DNA of 37,242 nucleotides from Clostridium sp. (GTDB taxonomy: Bacteria > Bacillota > Clostridia > Clostridiales > Clostridiaceae), in assembly GCF_029258205.1 (NCBI RefSeq), contig NZ_JARHZJ010000037.1, positions 1 to 37,242 of the forward strand, in the 5' to 3' direction. The position numbers and the translations under genes are program-made. A model generated the notes under the pieces. The model was given only the letters and a program-made list of their open reading frames with translations, searched no databases and was not told where the DNA came from. Shown here one piece after another: positions 8,091 to 16,371 of the stretch (position 1 is its first letter; every line of letters begins with the position of its first letter).

Positions 8091-8831
8091 TCACTCCTTT
8101 ATAAACTTTAACATTTCTAAACTTTTAGGTTTTCTTGAATATACAGAAGATATTATAAAACTAGTAACATTAAAAAGCTCTGCCTTAACCTCTTCTGTTA
8201 ATGTTAATCTATATACTTTATCCAAAGAAGTATTATTTAAGAATCTTAAAGCATTATATGTAGCTTTATTTATATAAAGCCCATGTTCCTTAGGACATTT
8301 ATCACAAACGCCTCCAAAATATCTTAAACTAATGTAGTTTGAAACACTTAATTTATTTTTACAAAATACACAATTATCAAATCTTAATCCATACCCAGTG
8401 TATTTTAATAATTTAAGCTCAAAAGCTCTTATTAATAGTTCATAACTTATAGCCTCAGTATTTAACAAATAGAGACAGGTTATAAACTCCTTATATAAAT
8501 TAAAATTTTCTTCTTCATCCTGTAGTGATATATCAATAAGCTCACATAAGTAAGATGCATAAGTAAGCTTTTCTAGGTCAGTTAAAGATGTCTGAAAAGA
8601 ATTTCTTATTTTTCCTTCAGATAACCTATATAAACCCTTTCCCTTGAATAATAAATAATCGCCATAGCACAAAGGGTGCGTTAATGAAAAGAGTTTACTT
8701 TTACTCTTCTTTGCACCCTTAGCTATAACTGTTATCTTCCCCATTTTCTCGGTAAAAATCCAAAGCAATTTATCATTCTCTTTATAATCTTGAGCCTTAA
8801 TGATAACTCCACCACTCTCTATAAGTGCCAG
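8091..8831 (-). CDS. recO: DNA repair protein RecO, probable CTG start
   Basis: RecO helps RecF/RecR load RecA on gapped DNA. Family similarity starts well before the first conventional start: the frame reads LALIESGGVIIKAQDY and KENDKLLWIFTEKMGK, matching the RecO N-terminal OB fold. An in-frame TAG two codons before the CTG at 8831 excludes a more upstream start, and no ATG, GTG or TTG lies between it and the TTG at 8768, which would remove half the first OB-fold strands. AGGAGGG is 7 nt before the CTG, so a CTG start giving 246 residues is best supported. A zinc-type cysteine set (CVFCKNK, CDKCP) lies around residues 150-180. It follows era by 12 nt. Confidence 0.9.
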   Translation of the reverse strand: MALIESGGVIIKAQDYKENDKLLWIFTEKMGKITVIAKGAKKSKSKLFSLTHPLCYGDYLLFKGKGLYRLSEGKIRNSFQTSLTDLEKLTYASYLCELIDISLQDEEENFNLYKEFITCLYLLNTEAISYELLIRAFELKLLKYTGYGLRFDNCVFCKNKLSVSNYISLRYFGGVCDKCPKEHGLYINKATYNALRFLNNTSLDKVYRLTLTEEVKAELFNVTSFIISSVYSRKPKSLEMLKFIKE

Positions 8832-8843
8832 AAGCTATCCCTC

Positions 8844-9734
8844 CTATTTAAGTTTTTTATAACCTAATTCCTTTAATAGTGAAGTATTATCTCTCCACTC
8901 TTTTCTAACTTTTACCCATATTTTTATATTTACTTTTGCTCTTAAGAATCTTTCCAATTCATATCTAGCTGTAGAACCAATTTTCTTAAGTGTTTGACCA
9001 TTTTTCCCAATTATTATTCCTTTATGAGATGCTTTTTCACATATTAAATCTACTTCTATGTTATACTTACCATTATCATCTTGTTTCATTTGTATAACAT
9101 CTACAGCAATACCATGAGGAACTTCTTGACTTAAATTTTTAAGAGCTTTTTCTCTAACTATCTCTGCCACAACAAATCTTTCTTGAACATCTGTTATCAT
9201 GTCATCTGGATAGTATTTAGGCCCCTCTGGTAAATATTTAATCATAATATCTAAAAGTTTATCTGTGTTTTTACCTTTCATAGCTGATATTGGAATCATT
9301 TCTGCAAAGTCATATTCTTTTGAGAATAATTCTAAAGTTCTAGCAACCTTTTCCGGTGAACTTTCATCAATTTTATTTAATACGAATATAACAGGAGCTT
9401 TTTGATTTTTAAGCTGTTCTATTATAAACTTATCACCTCTACCAATTTCATCACATGGATTACTTAAAAACAATACTAAGTCTACATCCTTTATAGAATC
9501 TGTAGCACTATTTACCATATATTCTCCTAATTTATGTTTAGGCTTATGTATTCCTGGAGTATCAACGAAAATCATTTGATAGTCATCTCCAGTTAATATT
9601 GTTTGAATGTTATTTCTTGTTGTTTGTGGTTTATTAGAAACAATTGAAAGTTTCTCTCCCATCAATAAGTTTATTAATGTTGACTTACCTACATTAGGTC
9701 TACCAACAATTGTTATAAATCCTGATTTAAACAT
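8844..9734 (-). CDS. era: GTPase Era
   Basis: A 296-residue Era, a GTPase that binds the 3' end of 16S rRNA during 30S maturation. The G domain shows GRPNVGKST (G1, about residues 11-19), [11 protein letters not shown] (G3) and NKID (G4). The C-terminal KH domain (about 200-290) includes '[14 protein letters not shown]', with the GxxG RNA-binding loop. The ribosome binding site AGGAGG is 4-5 nt from ATG and overlaps the end of cdd. It sits in the conserved ybeY-dgkA-cdd-era-recO order. Nothing unusual is seen. Confidence 0.97.
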   Translation of the reverse strand: MFKSGFITIVGRPNVGKSTLINLLMGEKLSIVSNKPQTTRNNIQTILTGDDYQMIFVDTPGIHKPKHKLGEYMVNSATDSIKDVDLVLFLSNPCDEIGRGDKFIIEQLKNQKAPVIFVLNKIDESSPEKVARTLELFSKEYDFAEMIPISAMKGKNTDKLLDIMIKYLPEGPKYYPDDMITDVQERFVVAEIVREKALKNLSQEVPHGIAVDVIQMKQDDNGKYNIEVDLICEKASHKGIIIGKNGQTLKKIGSTARYELERFLRAKVNIKIWVKVRKEWRDNTSLLKELGYKKLK

Positions 9735-9742
9735 ATTTCCTC

Positions 9743-10141
9743 CTATTTTTCTAAGTCACTTTTAGTAAAAGATCCAGGTAAAATTTCACCTAATGTTGTC
9801 TCTATATAATCATCTTCACTTTTTACTATAAATATTTTTATATCTTTATCTTCTGCAAACTCTACTATTACTTGTCTGCATATACCACATGGGTATGTGT
9901 ATGAATTTAAATCTCCTACTAAAGCCATAGCTTTTAAAACTCTTGCTCCTTCTGAAACTCCTTTAAATATAGCAGTTCTCTCAGCACAGTTTGTTGCTCC
10001 AAATGATGCATTTTCAACATTGCATCCTGTATATATTTTACCATCTTCAAATAAAGCAGCAGCACCTACCTTAAAATTTGAATATGGACAATATGCTAAT
10101 TCTCTTGCCTCTAAAGCTTTTTTTATAAGTTCTTTTTTCAT
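9743..10141 (-). CDS. cdd: Cytidine deaminase
   Basis: A 132-residue homotetrameric-type cytidine deaminase, which converts cytidine or deoxycytidine to uridine or deoxyuridine in pyrimidine salvage. Zinc and catalytic motifs are present: '[17 protein letters not shown]' (Cys and the catalytic Glu) and 'PCGICRQ' (two zinc Cys). The length equals the Bacillus enzyme's. GGAGG is about 10 nt before ATG. Operon spacing is tight on the era side (8 nt) and about 43 nt on the upstream side. Confidence 0.97.
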   Translation of the reverse strand: MKKELIKKALEARELAYCPYSNFKVGAAALFEDGKIYTGCNVENASFGATNCAERTAIFKGVSEGARVLKAMALVGDLNSYTYPCGICRQVIVEFAEDKDIKIFIVKSEDDYIETTLGEILPGSFTKSDLEK

Positions 10142-10184
10142 AATAATTCATCCTCCATCATAAAATCTAGACACTAAAAATTTA

Positions 10185-10883
10185 TCAACTAAATATTTTA
10201 AAAATTAAAATTGTTATAAGCGTTCCTAATATTGCTCCTGCAATAACTTCCCATATACTATGGACTTCTGAATCCACTCTGCTCTGGGCCGTTATTAAAG
10301 CCATTAAATAACTAAGTATAATTATAATATGAGAATTACTCATAAGTGATATAATCGTAGCTATGGAAAAGGCTATAGCACTATGTCCCGAAGGCATTCC
10401 ACCCTTCAATGGAGTTCCTTCTCCAAAATAAGCCTTTGCAGCAACCACAACTATGCATACTATAGCTAATACAATAAATATAATATAAGGCTCTGTCGCC
10501 TTTACTCTATCCATAATTCTAAAAGTTACATTGGTAAGTTCATTCCAAAATATAATATACCCTACTAAGACAGCATTTATTGCAGTTATAAGTACTGCCC
10601 CAGCCGCTGTATTCTTAGCTACTTTAGCTAAAGGATGATAGTAATTTGTACTTAAATCTATAGCGCTTTCTATGGCAGTATTAACTAATTCTGCTGCTAT
10701 TACCATAGTTATTGTTATTGCCAATATTATAAACTCTATCTTGCTTATATCATAAACAAAACAAGCTGATAATATAATCAAAGCTACTATAAAATGTATT
10801 CTCATATTTCTTTGAGTTCTTAAGGCATATATTATACCATCTATTGCATAATTAAAGCTATCAATAAGTTTTCTTACCTTCAT
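10185..10883 (-). CDS. Diacylglycerol/undecaprenol kinase fused to PAP2 phosphatase domain
   Basis: A 232-residue membrane protein with two domains. Residues 1-115 are a DgkA-type lipid kinase with 'RNMRIHFIVA' and the family signature 'AAELVNTAIESAIDL'. Residues about 120-232 form a PAP2 domain with 'KAYFGEGTPLKGGMPSGHSA' (motifs 1-2, given here in 20 residues) and 'SRVDSEVHSIWEVIAGAILG' (motif 3, with the catalytic His). Gram-positive DgkA homologues phosphorylate undecaprenol, and PAP2 enzymes can dephosphorylate undecaprenyl pyrophosphate, so the fusion may handle carrier-lipid recycling. The activities on each lipid are inferred. About 6-8 membrane segments are expected. It sits between ybeY and cdd, where Bacillus has a stand-alone kinase. 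Confidence 0.9.
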   Translation of the reverse strand: MKVRKLIDSFNYAIDGIIYALRTQRNMRIHFIVALIILSACFVYDISKIEFIILAITITMVIAAELVNTAIESAIDLSTNYYHPLAKVAKNTAAGAVLITAINAVLVGYIIFWNELTNVTFRIMDRVKATEPYIIFIVLAIVCIVVVAAKAYFGEGTPLKGGMPSGHSAIAFSIATIISLMSNSHIIIILSYLMALITAQSRVDSEVHSIWEVIAGAILGTLITILIFKIFS

Positions 10884-10910
10884 AATATTCTCCTAAAACA
10901 TTCTCATACA

Positions 10911-11417
10911 TTAGCTTTCTCTTGTTATATTTAACTTACCAAGTAACTCCTCTTCTCTTGCTCTCATTCTGGATTTTTCTTTCTCATCCATATGATCATA
11001 GCCTAAAAGGTGCAAAACTGAGTGAGTTACTAAGTAGCAAGCTTCTCTCTCAAATGAGTGATTAAACTCAATACTTTGTTCTTTAGTTCTTTCTAAAGAT
11101 AAAACTATATCTCCTAAAATAAGTTCATTTCCATCAAAGTAGCATTTATCAAATTCATGCTCTAAATAAACATCTTTATAAACTTTATCCTCTGGATAAT
11201 CAATCATTGGAAATGATAAAACGTCAGTCGCTCTATCTATTCCTCTAGTTTCATTGTTTATTTCTCTAATTTCTTCGTTATCTACAAAGACTAAAGAAAC
11301 TTCACAATCCTCTTTAACTTTTTCTTCTTTTAGTACAAAAGAAATAACTTCTTCTAACTTCTTAATTAATTCTTCTGTAACCTGAAATTTATTCTGTCTA
11401 TTGTCTATAAATATCAT
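10911..11417 (-). CDS. ybeY: Endoribonuclease YbeY (16S rRNA maturation)
   Basis: A metalloprotein of 168 residues from ATG 11417, which has AAGGAG 10 nt upstream and lies 1 nt from the pgpH stop. An ATG nine codons further upstream lies inside pgpH and adds a non-conserved RRRK stretch. The hallmark zinc motif [11 protein letters not shown] (H..LH..G.DH) is near residues 125-135, and the '[14 protein letters not shown]' motif is also present. YbeY acts in rRNA processing and ribosome quality control. Gene order with pgpH upstream and dgkA downstream is conserved in Firmicutes. Confidence 0.95.
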   Translation of the reverse strand: MIFIDNRQNKFQVTEELIKKLEEVISFVLKEEKVKEDCEVSLVFVDNEEIREINNETRGIDRATDVLSFPMIDYPEDKVYKDVYLEHEFDKCYFDGNELILGDIVLSLERTKEQSIEFNHSFEREACYLVTHSVLHLLGYDHMDEKEKSRMRAREEELLGKLNITRES

Positions 11418-11418
11418 T

Positions 11419-13473
11419 TTATTTTTTCTCCTTCTTGTTATCATCTGGATATTCTATTCTTTCATGATGTATTCCATTTAATGCCTTTAGAAAACATTTT
11501 TTTATCTTACTTATGTCTCTAAGAGTAAGATCACAATTGTCTAGTTGTCCAGTTGCTAACTTATCATCAATAATATTATTGACCATTTTTTCAATTTTCT
11601 CTTCAGTTGGTTCATTGATTGATCTTACAGCTGCTTCTGTTGAATCTGCTAACATGACAATTCCTTGTTCTTTGCTCATAGGTTTTGGTCCTGGATATTT
11701 AAAATCCTCTTCCTTAACCTCATCTGGATTTTCAGAGTTATTTTTTACTGTTAAATAAAAATATTTAACTAAAGTATCTCCATGATGTGTAACTATAAAA
11801 TCATGTATAGTCTTAGGCAAGTTATATTCCTTAGCTAATTCTGATCCATCTTTAACATGAGATATTATTATTTTACTACTTACTTCTGGTTTTAACCTAT
11901 CATGTGGATTTTTCTTTCCAAATTGATTTTCTCTAAAGAAATATGGTCTCTTAGTTTTACCAACATCATGATAATAAGCTCCTATTCTAGCTAATAATGG
12001 ATTTCCTCCAACTTGCTCAGCAGCTAACTCTGCTAAGTTTGCTACTAAAATACTATGATGATATGTTCCTGGAGCCTCCATAAGTAATTTTTTAAGTAAT
12101 GGATTATTAGGATTAGATAATTCTAATAATTTAGCATTAGTTACTATATCAAATGTTGACTCAAAAAATGGTAAAACGCCTATTGTAAGTATTCCAGAAA
12201 GCACAGCCCCTGCCGCTGCAAATGTGCTATCTGCAAGTATTTCCATAAAGTTATTAGTTGTTAAAGTACCAACACTAAAAGTTAATATTGAACTTAAAAC
12301 AGCAACAGTTATTGAAGAATATAATATATCATTTCTCTGTTGCATTTTTCTTAATAATGTTCCTCCTAAAACAACATTTAAAATAGCAAGTACTATTATA
12401 TTAGGATTAAATCCTACTGCTCCTCCTATTAAAATTACATTTAACATACTAAATACTAGTGATATTTTGTAATTTAATAGAAGTGTTATAAGCATAGGCA
12501 TACATGCCAGTGGTATTATATAATTTGACATCACACCAAAAAGTCTAGCCAATATTACTGGGAATACATTTAATATACTTATCATAACTATTTTGGAAAA
12601 CTCTTTATTTATATTAGGATAATATTTATGTATGTATCCATATTGAAGATACATAACGATCATTACTAAAACTCCTAAAGCAATATAAATATATATTCCT
12701 GAAGCTGAATCACTTAATAATCCTAAAGTTCCTAAAAGCTCTAGTTGGTGTGCTGTAACTGGCTCACCTTCACTTACTACTATTTGATTTTTCTTTATCA
12801 TAACTGGTGGAACTTGCTTTAATGTTTCTTTTATCAATTCATTAGTTTTTTCTTTATCATAGAAAAAGTTTGGTTCTACTACACTAACAAAATTTAATGC
12901 AATATCTTTCTCTGAATCACTTAAACCACTGGAAGATATAAAATCTGTATATTCTTTTTTTGCATCTTTTAAATCCTGATCATTTCCATCTTCAATTGGC
13001 GCCTCATACGCCTTGTTTAAAGCCTCTATACATACGCTTTCTAATTTCTTAATACTTTGCTCATTCATTGAAGCAATTTTATTTGCCTGTACATCTGTTA
13101 TTTTAAATGGAACTCTAGGAATAAGTTTAGTCTTTTCTTCTTCTGACTTATCTTGAGCTAAAACTTTTTCAACTGTAGCAAAATAATCTTTTATTTTTTC
13201 TTCACTTTGCTTTTGAACATCTGTCCTTAAAGAATATTGTTTATCAACCTTTTCTTCAGCTTCCTTTTTTCTTGCTTCAGTAGCTGATTCATCAATAATT
13301 TCTCTATGTGCCTTAATGTCAGACTTAGGTATATCTCCTACTTTTAAATCGTACTTTCTGGTTATTATACCAGTCATCAAAGTACAATATAAAACTATAA
13401 AGGTTATTATATATAAGATTATTTTTTTATAATCTTTAAATATACTAAATATTTTTTCCTTTAATTTCCCCAT
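11419..13473 (-). CDS. pgpH: Cyclic-di-AMP phosphodiesterase PgpH (7TM-HD protein)
   Basis: A 684-residue membrane protein. An N-terminal membrane helix (about 17-35) is followed by an extracellular 7TMR-HDED domain (about 50-255), seven membrane segments (about 258-450) and a cytoplasmic HD domain. The HD motifs include '[16 protein letters not shown]', 'GAYYHDVGK' and 'HHGD'. PgpH-type proteins hydrolyse c-di-AMP to pApA and affect cell-wall and osmotic homeostasis. ATG 13473 has AGGAGA about 12 nt upstream, with an in-frame TGA just before it. It follows yqfD by 36 nt; phoH, which often lies between these genes, is absent here. Confidence 0.95.
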   Translation of the reverse strand: MGKLKEKIFSIFKDYKKIILYIITFIVLYCTLMTGIITRKYDLKVGDIPKSDIKAHREIIDESATEARKKEAEEKVDKQYSLRTDVQKQSEEKIKDYFATVEKVLAQDKSEEEKTKLIPRVPFKITDVQANKIASMNEQSIKKLESVCIEALNKAYEAPIEDGNDQDLKDAKKEYTDFISSSGLSDSEKDIALNFVSVVEPNFFYDKEKTNELIKETLKQVPPVMIKKNQIVVSEGEPVTAHQLELLGTLGLLSDSASGIYIYIALGVLVMIVMYLQYGYIHKYYPNINKEFSKIVMISILNVFPVILARLFGVMSNYIIPLACMPMLITLLLNYKISLVFSMLNVILIGGAVGFNPNIIVLAILNVVLGGTLLRKMQQRNDILYSSITVAVLSSILTFSVGTLTTNNFMEILADSTFAAAGAVLSGILTIGVLPFFESTFDIVTNAKLLELSNPNNPLLKKLLMEAPGTYHHSILVANLAELAAEQVGGNPLLARIGAYYHDVGKTKRPYFFRENQFGKKNPHDRLKPEVSSKIIISHVKDGSELAKEYNLPKTIHDFIVTHHGDTLVKYFYLTVKNNSENPDEVKEEDFKYPGPKPMSKEQGIVMLADSTEAAVRSINEPTEEKIEKMVNNIIDDKLATGQLDNCDLTLRDISKIKKCFLKALNGIHHERIEYPDDNKKEKK

Positions 13474-13509
13474 AATTACTCATCTTCTCCTAATTAAGTC
13501 CTACTTTAT

Positions 13510-14646
13510 CTAGTAACTTAAAGCTATATTTTGTTCTACTACAAAAAGAACCTTTAATCTAATTTTTCCTTCTCCCAAATCATCAGTTGTAATTATATTA
13601 TCAACTATTTTGGATTGTTTACTTATCTCTTTGTTTATTGAGTTTTTCATCAACTCAACAGCTTTATTTATTATAGTTTCCTTATTTTCAACTATATCTT
13701 TATCTACTTTCTCATAGTATAAATTTCTATTTATGAACTTTCCTGTACTTTCTATTTTATCATACTTATCAAACTCTTTAGTAGGCTTTTTTAGATAAAT
13801 TTTCTTCCTCATTATTTCTAAGTAAATATCACTGTCCAACTCTCCTGTTCTCTCCTCTTTTTTACCCTCAACTTGTAATTCTATAGTCTTTTCATAAAAA
13901 GTATTAGCCTTAACCTCTCCTTTAGCATCAACTTCATATTCACCGCCTTCTATCCCTTGCTTTGGTATTATAAGAACATCTCCCTTTTTAACAAAATCTC
14001 CTTCCTTTACAATAGCCATACCTGAAGTTGTGTATATTCTCTTTATTTCCCCATCCATAGATGCCACTATGTTCTTAAACTCTTTATTCTCATTTTCTTC
14101 TTTTATTTTTGGACTAACCTTTTCCTCAACCTTTATTTTTAAAGTTCCACCCTCTATACGAGCATTTACCCACATTATGTCTCCATGTCCATTTTCTAAT
14201 TTTCTTTCTAATCCATATACATTTACACTACTTTTCTTAACTCCTGGTTTAATATCAAAGTCATTTAACATGATCCTTATTTCAAAAGGCGCTATATTTT
14301 TCTTAGTTTCTATATCTATTCGCCATATAAAACCAGAATAAACATATAATCCTGCTAAGAATATTAAAACTCCTACAAATATACTTATAGACTTTTTAGC
14401 CCTAGATAAGAAAAATATCATTCCCTTTGATGATACTATTTTAATCTTTCCATTAAGCCTTTTAACATAGCTTTTTAATTTTCTATAGTCAGAATAATCT
14501 ACATTTAAAGTTATAGTTACTACATCTATTTTCTTTACATTTTCAACATTTATACCATTTCTCCATAAAACATTTAAAAGTTTATTTATATCGAAAGTTT
14601 TTATTTCAACTTTTACTTGTCCTTTTTTTAAAAACTCCAAATTCAT
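13510..14646 (-). CDS. yqfD: Sporulation protein YqfD
   Basis: A 378-residue protein from ATG 14646 (GAGGAGG 6 nt upstream, 1 nt after the yqfC stop); the longer frame from TTG 14661 would place the start before the ribosome binding site. An N-terminal domain of about 80 residues is followed by one membrane segment (about 85-110, 'SISIFVGVLIFLAGLYVYSG') and a long external domain containing a biotinyl-lipoyl-like turn ('MDGEIKRIYTTSGMAIVKEG', 'VKKGDVLI'). In Bacillus yqfD is a sigma-E mother-cell gene needed for efficient sporulation, likely with YqfC; biochemical function is unknown. Spacing says it is co-transcribed with yqfC. Confidence 0.92.
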   Translation of the reverse strand: MNLEFLKKGQVKVEIKTFDINKLLNVLWRNGINVENVKKIDVVTITLNVDYSDYRKLKSYVKRLNGKIKIVSSKGMIFFLSRAKKSISIFVGVLIFLAGLYVYSGFIWRIDIETKKNIAPFEIRIMLNDFDIKPGVKKSSVNVYGLERKLENGHGDIMWVNARIEGGTLKIKVEEKVSPKIKEENENKEFKNIVASMDGEIKRIYTTSGMAIVKEGDFVKKGDVLIIPKQGIEGGEYEVDAKGEVKANTFYEKTIELQVEGKKEERTGELDSDIYLEIMRKKIYLKKPTKEFDKYDKIESTGKFINRNLYYEKVDKDIVENKETIINKAVELMKNSINKEISKQSKIVDNIITTDDLGEGKIRLKVLFVVEQNIALSY

Positions 14647-14647
14647 C

Positions 14648-14929
14648 TTATGCCTCCTCAAAACTTAAATTCTTAAGCCTTCCTGTTAATGCAATAGTTT
14701 CAGTACCTATAAATCTTATCTCTAATCTTACTCCTTCAATTGTAATAACGCCTAAATTACTATTAATTTTAATTTCATTTTCCTTAAAAACCTCTATTCC
14801 CTTATGATTTTCTATAATAATTTCACTTTTTCCATGTACAACTATTTTAGGCTCACCAGTTATTATCTCTTTAGGTAAATCTAATTCCTCAGCAATTTTA
14901 TTAGTTACCTGTCTTAATTTATCACCCAC
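14648..14929 (-). CDS. yqfC: Sporulation protein YqfC
   Basis: A 93-residue protein from GTG 14929, which has GGGAGGT 6 nt upstream; the ATG five codons earlier overlaps that ribosome binding site. Length from GTG equals the usual YqfC size. Recognisable pieces are 'LDLPKEIITGEPKI', 'VHGKSEIIIENHKG' and 'ITIEGVRLEIRFIG', the last typical of the YabP/YqfC family. YabP acts in spore coat or cortex assembly, and YqfC is a sigma-E regulated relative. Coupled to yqfD through a TAAGATG junction. A plausible sigma-E promoter lies about 30-60 nt upstream. Confidence 0.92.
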   Translation of the reverse strand: MGDKLRQVTNKIAEELDLPKEIITGEPKIVVHGKSEIIIENHKGIEVFKENEIKINSNLGVITIEGVRLEIRFIGTETIALTGRLKNLSFEEA

Positions 14930-14961
14930 AACTATACCTCCCATAAAATATTTTCATACTA

Positions 14962-14990
14962 AATCTATGAAAATTTATATTTTTTTATTC
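14962..14990 (-). promoter_or_regulatory. Candidate sigma-E promoter for yqfCD
   Basis: On the minus strand, GAATAAA (14984-14990) and CATAGATT (14962-14969) fit the ATA / CATAnAnT pattern of sigma-E promoters with about 16 nt between ATA and CATA. yqfC is known to be sigma-E dependent in Bacillus. Matches in AT-rich DNA are cheap, so this is tentative. Confidence 0.4.
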
Positions 14991-15014
14991 TTATATAAAA
15001 AACTAAACAATATA

Positions 15015-15057
15015 AAAAGGCGTATAGATAGCCATTTTAGCTACCTATATGCCTTTT
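15015..15057 (-). terminator. Second terminator-like hairpin after yqeY
   Basis: AAAAGGC...GCCTTTT arms of 18 nt with two non-Watson-Crick positions, then T-rich sequence on the minus strand. It lies between the yqeY terminator and the yqfC promoter and probably insulates yqfCD from rpsU-yqeY transcription. Confidence 0.65.
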
Positions 15058-15141
15058 AAAACACTTAAAAAAGTTTTCTTTTTAAAAACTTCTAACTATT
15101 CATAATACCTTTTAAAACTAAACTTTAAATTATAAAAATAA

Positions 15142-15165
15142 AAGAGAGCTCTAACGAACTCTCTT
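15142..15165 (-). terminator. Terminator of rpsU-yqeY
   Basis: AAGAGAG / CTCTCTT, a 7-bp stem with a 10-nt loop, followed on the minus strand by TTTATTTTTAT. The stem begins at the yqeY stop codon. Confidence 0.7.
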
Positions 15166-15613
15166 ACTTATTTAAATATTCTTTAACTAATTGACTTACA
15201 AGTTTACCATCAGCTCTACCAACTGTTTGAGGTCTAACCTTTGACATAACTTTTCCCATGTCTTTCATGCTATTTGCGCCCACTTCTTCAGCTGCTTGCT
15301 TTATTATATCTCTTATTTCTTCTTCACTTAACTGCTGAGGAAGGTAATCTAACAAGATTGCAATCTCACTATTGTTTTGATCAACTAAATCCTGTCTATT
15401 TCCCTTTTCGAATTCAAGCGCAGCTTCTCTTCTTTGCTTGATTTCTCTTGCTAATATTTCTATAACCTGTTCATCCTCAAGCTTAACACCATCAGTCTTT
15501 TCGACTAAAAGTATTGCTGACTTAGCAGAACTTAAAACTCCAGCCTTGAACTTCTCCTTAGCCTTTAAAGCCTGCTTCCAGTCTTCTTGAAGTCTTTCTT
15601 TAATAGTTGGCAT
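15164..15613 (-). CDS. yqeY: GatB/YqeY domain protein
   Basis: A 149-residue protein from ATG 15613 (GAAGG 7-8 nt upstream); an upstream in-frame TTG coincides with the ribosome binding site. The YqeY family shares the tRNA-binding helical and tail domains of GatB, the amidotransferase subunit, without the catalytic part. Typical pieces: 'RLQEDWKQALKAKEK', 'LLDYLPQQLSEEEI', 'DMGKVMSKV' and 'GRADGKLVSQLVKEYL'. Pairing with rpsU directly upstream is conserved in Firmicutes. Its cellular role remains unclear. Confidence 0.95.
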   Translation of the reverse strand: MPTIKERLQEDWKQALKAKEKFKAGVLSSAKSAILLVEKTDGVKLEDEQVIEILAREIKQRREAALEFEKGNRQDLVDQNNSEIAILLDYLPQQLSEEEIRDIIKQAAEEVGANSMKDMGKVMSKVRPQTVGRADGKLVSQLVKEYLNK

Positions 15614-15662
15614 TTGTGTACCTTCTTTCAAAAGAAATTATTCTATAAATTTAAACCAAAAA

Positions 15663-15839
15663 CTATTTGAATTTTCTCTTTCTTGCAGCTTCTGATTTTT
15701 TCTTTCTCTTTACGCTTGGCTTTTCATAATGTTCTCTTTTTCTTACTTCTGAAAGAACTCCAGCTCTAGCGCATTGTCTCTTAAATCTTCTTAATGCTTG
15801 CTCTAATGATTCGTTTTCTTTTACTCTGATTTCTGACAT
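15663..15839 (-). CDS. rpsU: Ribosomal protein S21
   Basis: A 58-residue basic protein read directly from the minus strand: it starts [20 protein letters not shown] and ends in a run rich in Lys and Arg (AARKRKFK). This is the full length of S21, a small 30S subunit protein near the anti-Shine-Dalgarno region. GGAGGGAGGG is directly upstream of ATG 15839. A strong sigma-A promoter lies 75-100 nt upstream, leaving a leader of about 65 nt. It is transcribed together with yqeY. Confidence 0.97.
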   Translation of the reverse strand: MSEIRVKENESLEQALRRFKRQCARAGVLSEVRKREHYEKPSVKRKKKSEAARKRKFK

Positions 15840-15911
15840 TCTTTATCCCTCCCTCCGCTAGCGTAAATTATTAATGTAATTCACAGCCATGGGCTAAATA
15901 ACACACGTTAT

Positions 15912-15941
15912 ATTATACAACATAATTTTCTTTAATGTCAA
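15912..15941 (-). promoter_or_regulatory. Sigma-A promoter of rpsU-yqeY
   Basis: Perfect TTGACA (15936-15941) and TATAAT (15912-15917) on the minus strand with an 18-bp spacer, 73 nt before the rpsU ATG. Confidence 0.85.
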
Positions 15942-15958
15942 GAAGTTAAATCTAAATT

Positions 15959-16303
15959 TTAGCCTGGTGGCCAATTTAAATTTCTTCCTCCAAGAACATG
16001 GAAATGGATATGTCCTACTGTTTGCCCCCCTTGCTCTCCGCAATTAGTAACAACTCTGTATCCATCTTCTGCAATTCCTTGTTCCTTTACTAGTTTATTA
16101 ATAGTCTTGAAAATATGTGCAAATACTTCTGCATTGTCTTCATTAACTTCATTTAAACTAGCTATGTGTTCTTTAGGAATAACTAAAAAATGTACTGGTG
16201 CTTCCGGACTTATATCATGAAAAGCTAAAACTTTATCATCTTCATAAATCTTTTTGCTTGGAATTTCTCCATCTACTATTTTGCAAAAAATACAATCTGA
16301 CAT
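15959..16303 (-). CDS. HIT-family (HinT-like) nucleotide-binding protein
   Basis: A 114-residue protein from ATG 16303, which has AGGAGG 8 nt upstream; the GTG three codons earlier touches that site. It has the N-terminal 'CIFCKIVDGEIPSKK' and the catalytic histidine triad 'GHIHFHVLGG'. HinT proteins hydrolyse purine nucleoside phosphoramidates and aminoacyl-adenylates in the cytosol. The two Cys of CIFC, common in Firmicute members, may bind zinc with other residues. Located between mtaB and rpsU, a common clostridial arrangement. Confidence 0.94.
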   Translation of the reverse strand: MSDCIFCKIVDGEIPSKKIYEDDKVLAFHDISPEAPVHFLVIPKEHIASLNEVNEDNAEVFAHIFKTINKLVKEQGIAEDGYRVVTNCGEQGGQTVGHIHFHVLGGRNLNWPPG

Positions 16304-16371
16304 GATTTTCACCTCCTAAGCAATAAATCTATTATCTATTATAACTCATTTTGAATATAAAAATCTTCTTT

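Noticed and set aside
329-15057. Similarity of the GGCGT-type hairpins at 329-376 and 15,015-15,057, as a dispersed repeat family
   Set aside because: Only about 8 bases around GGCGTRTA are alike; both are explained as terminators.
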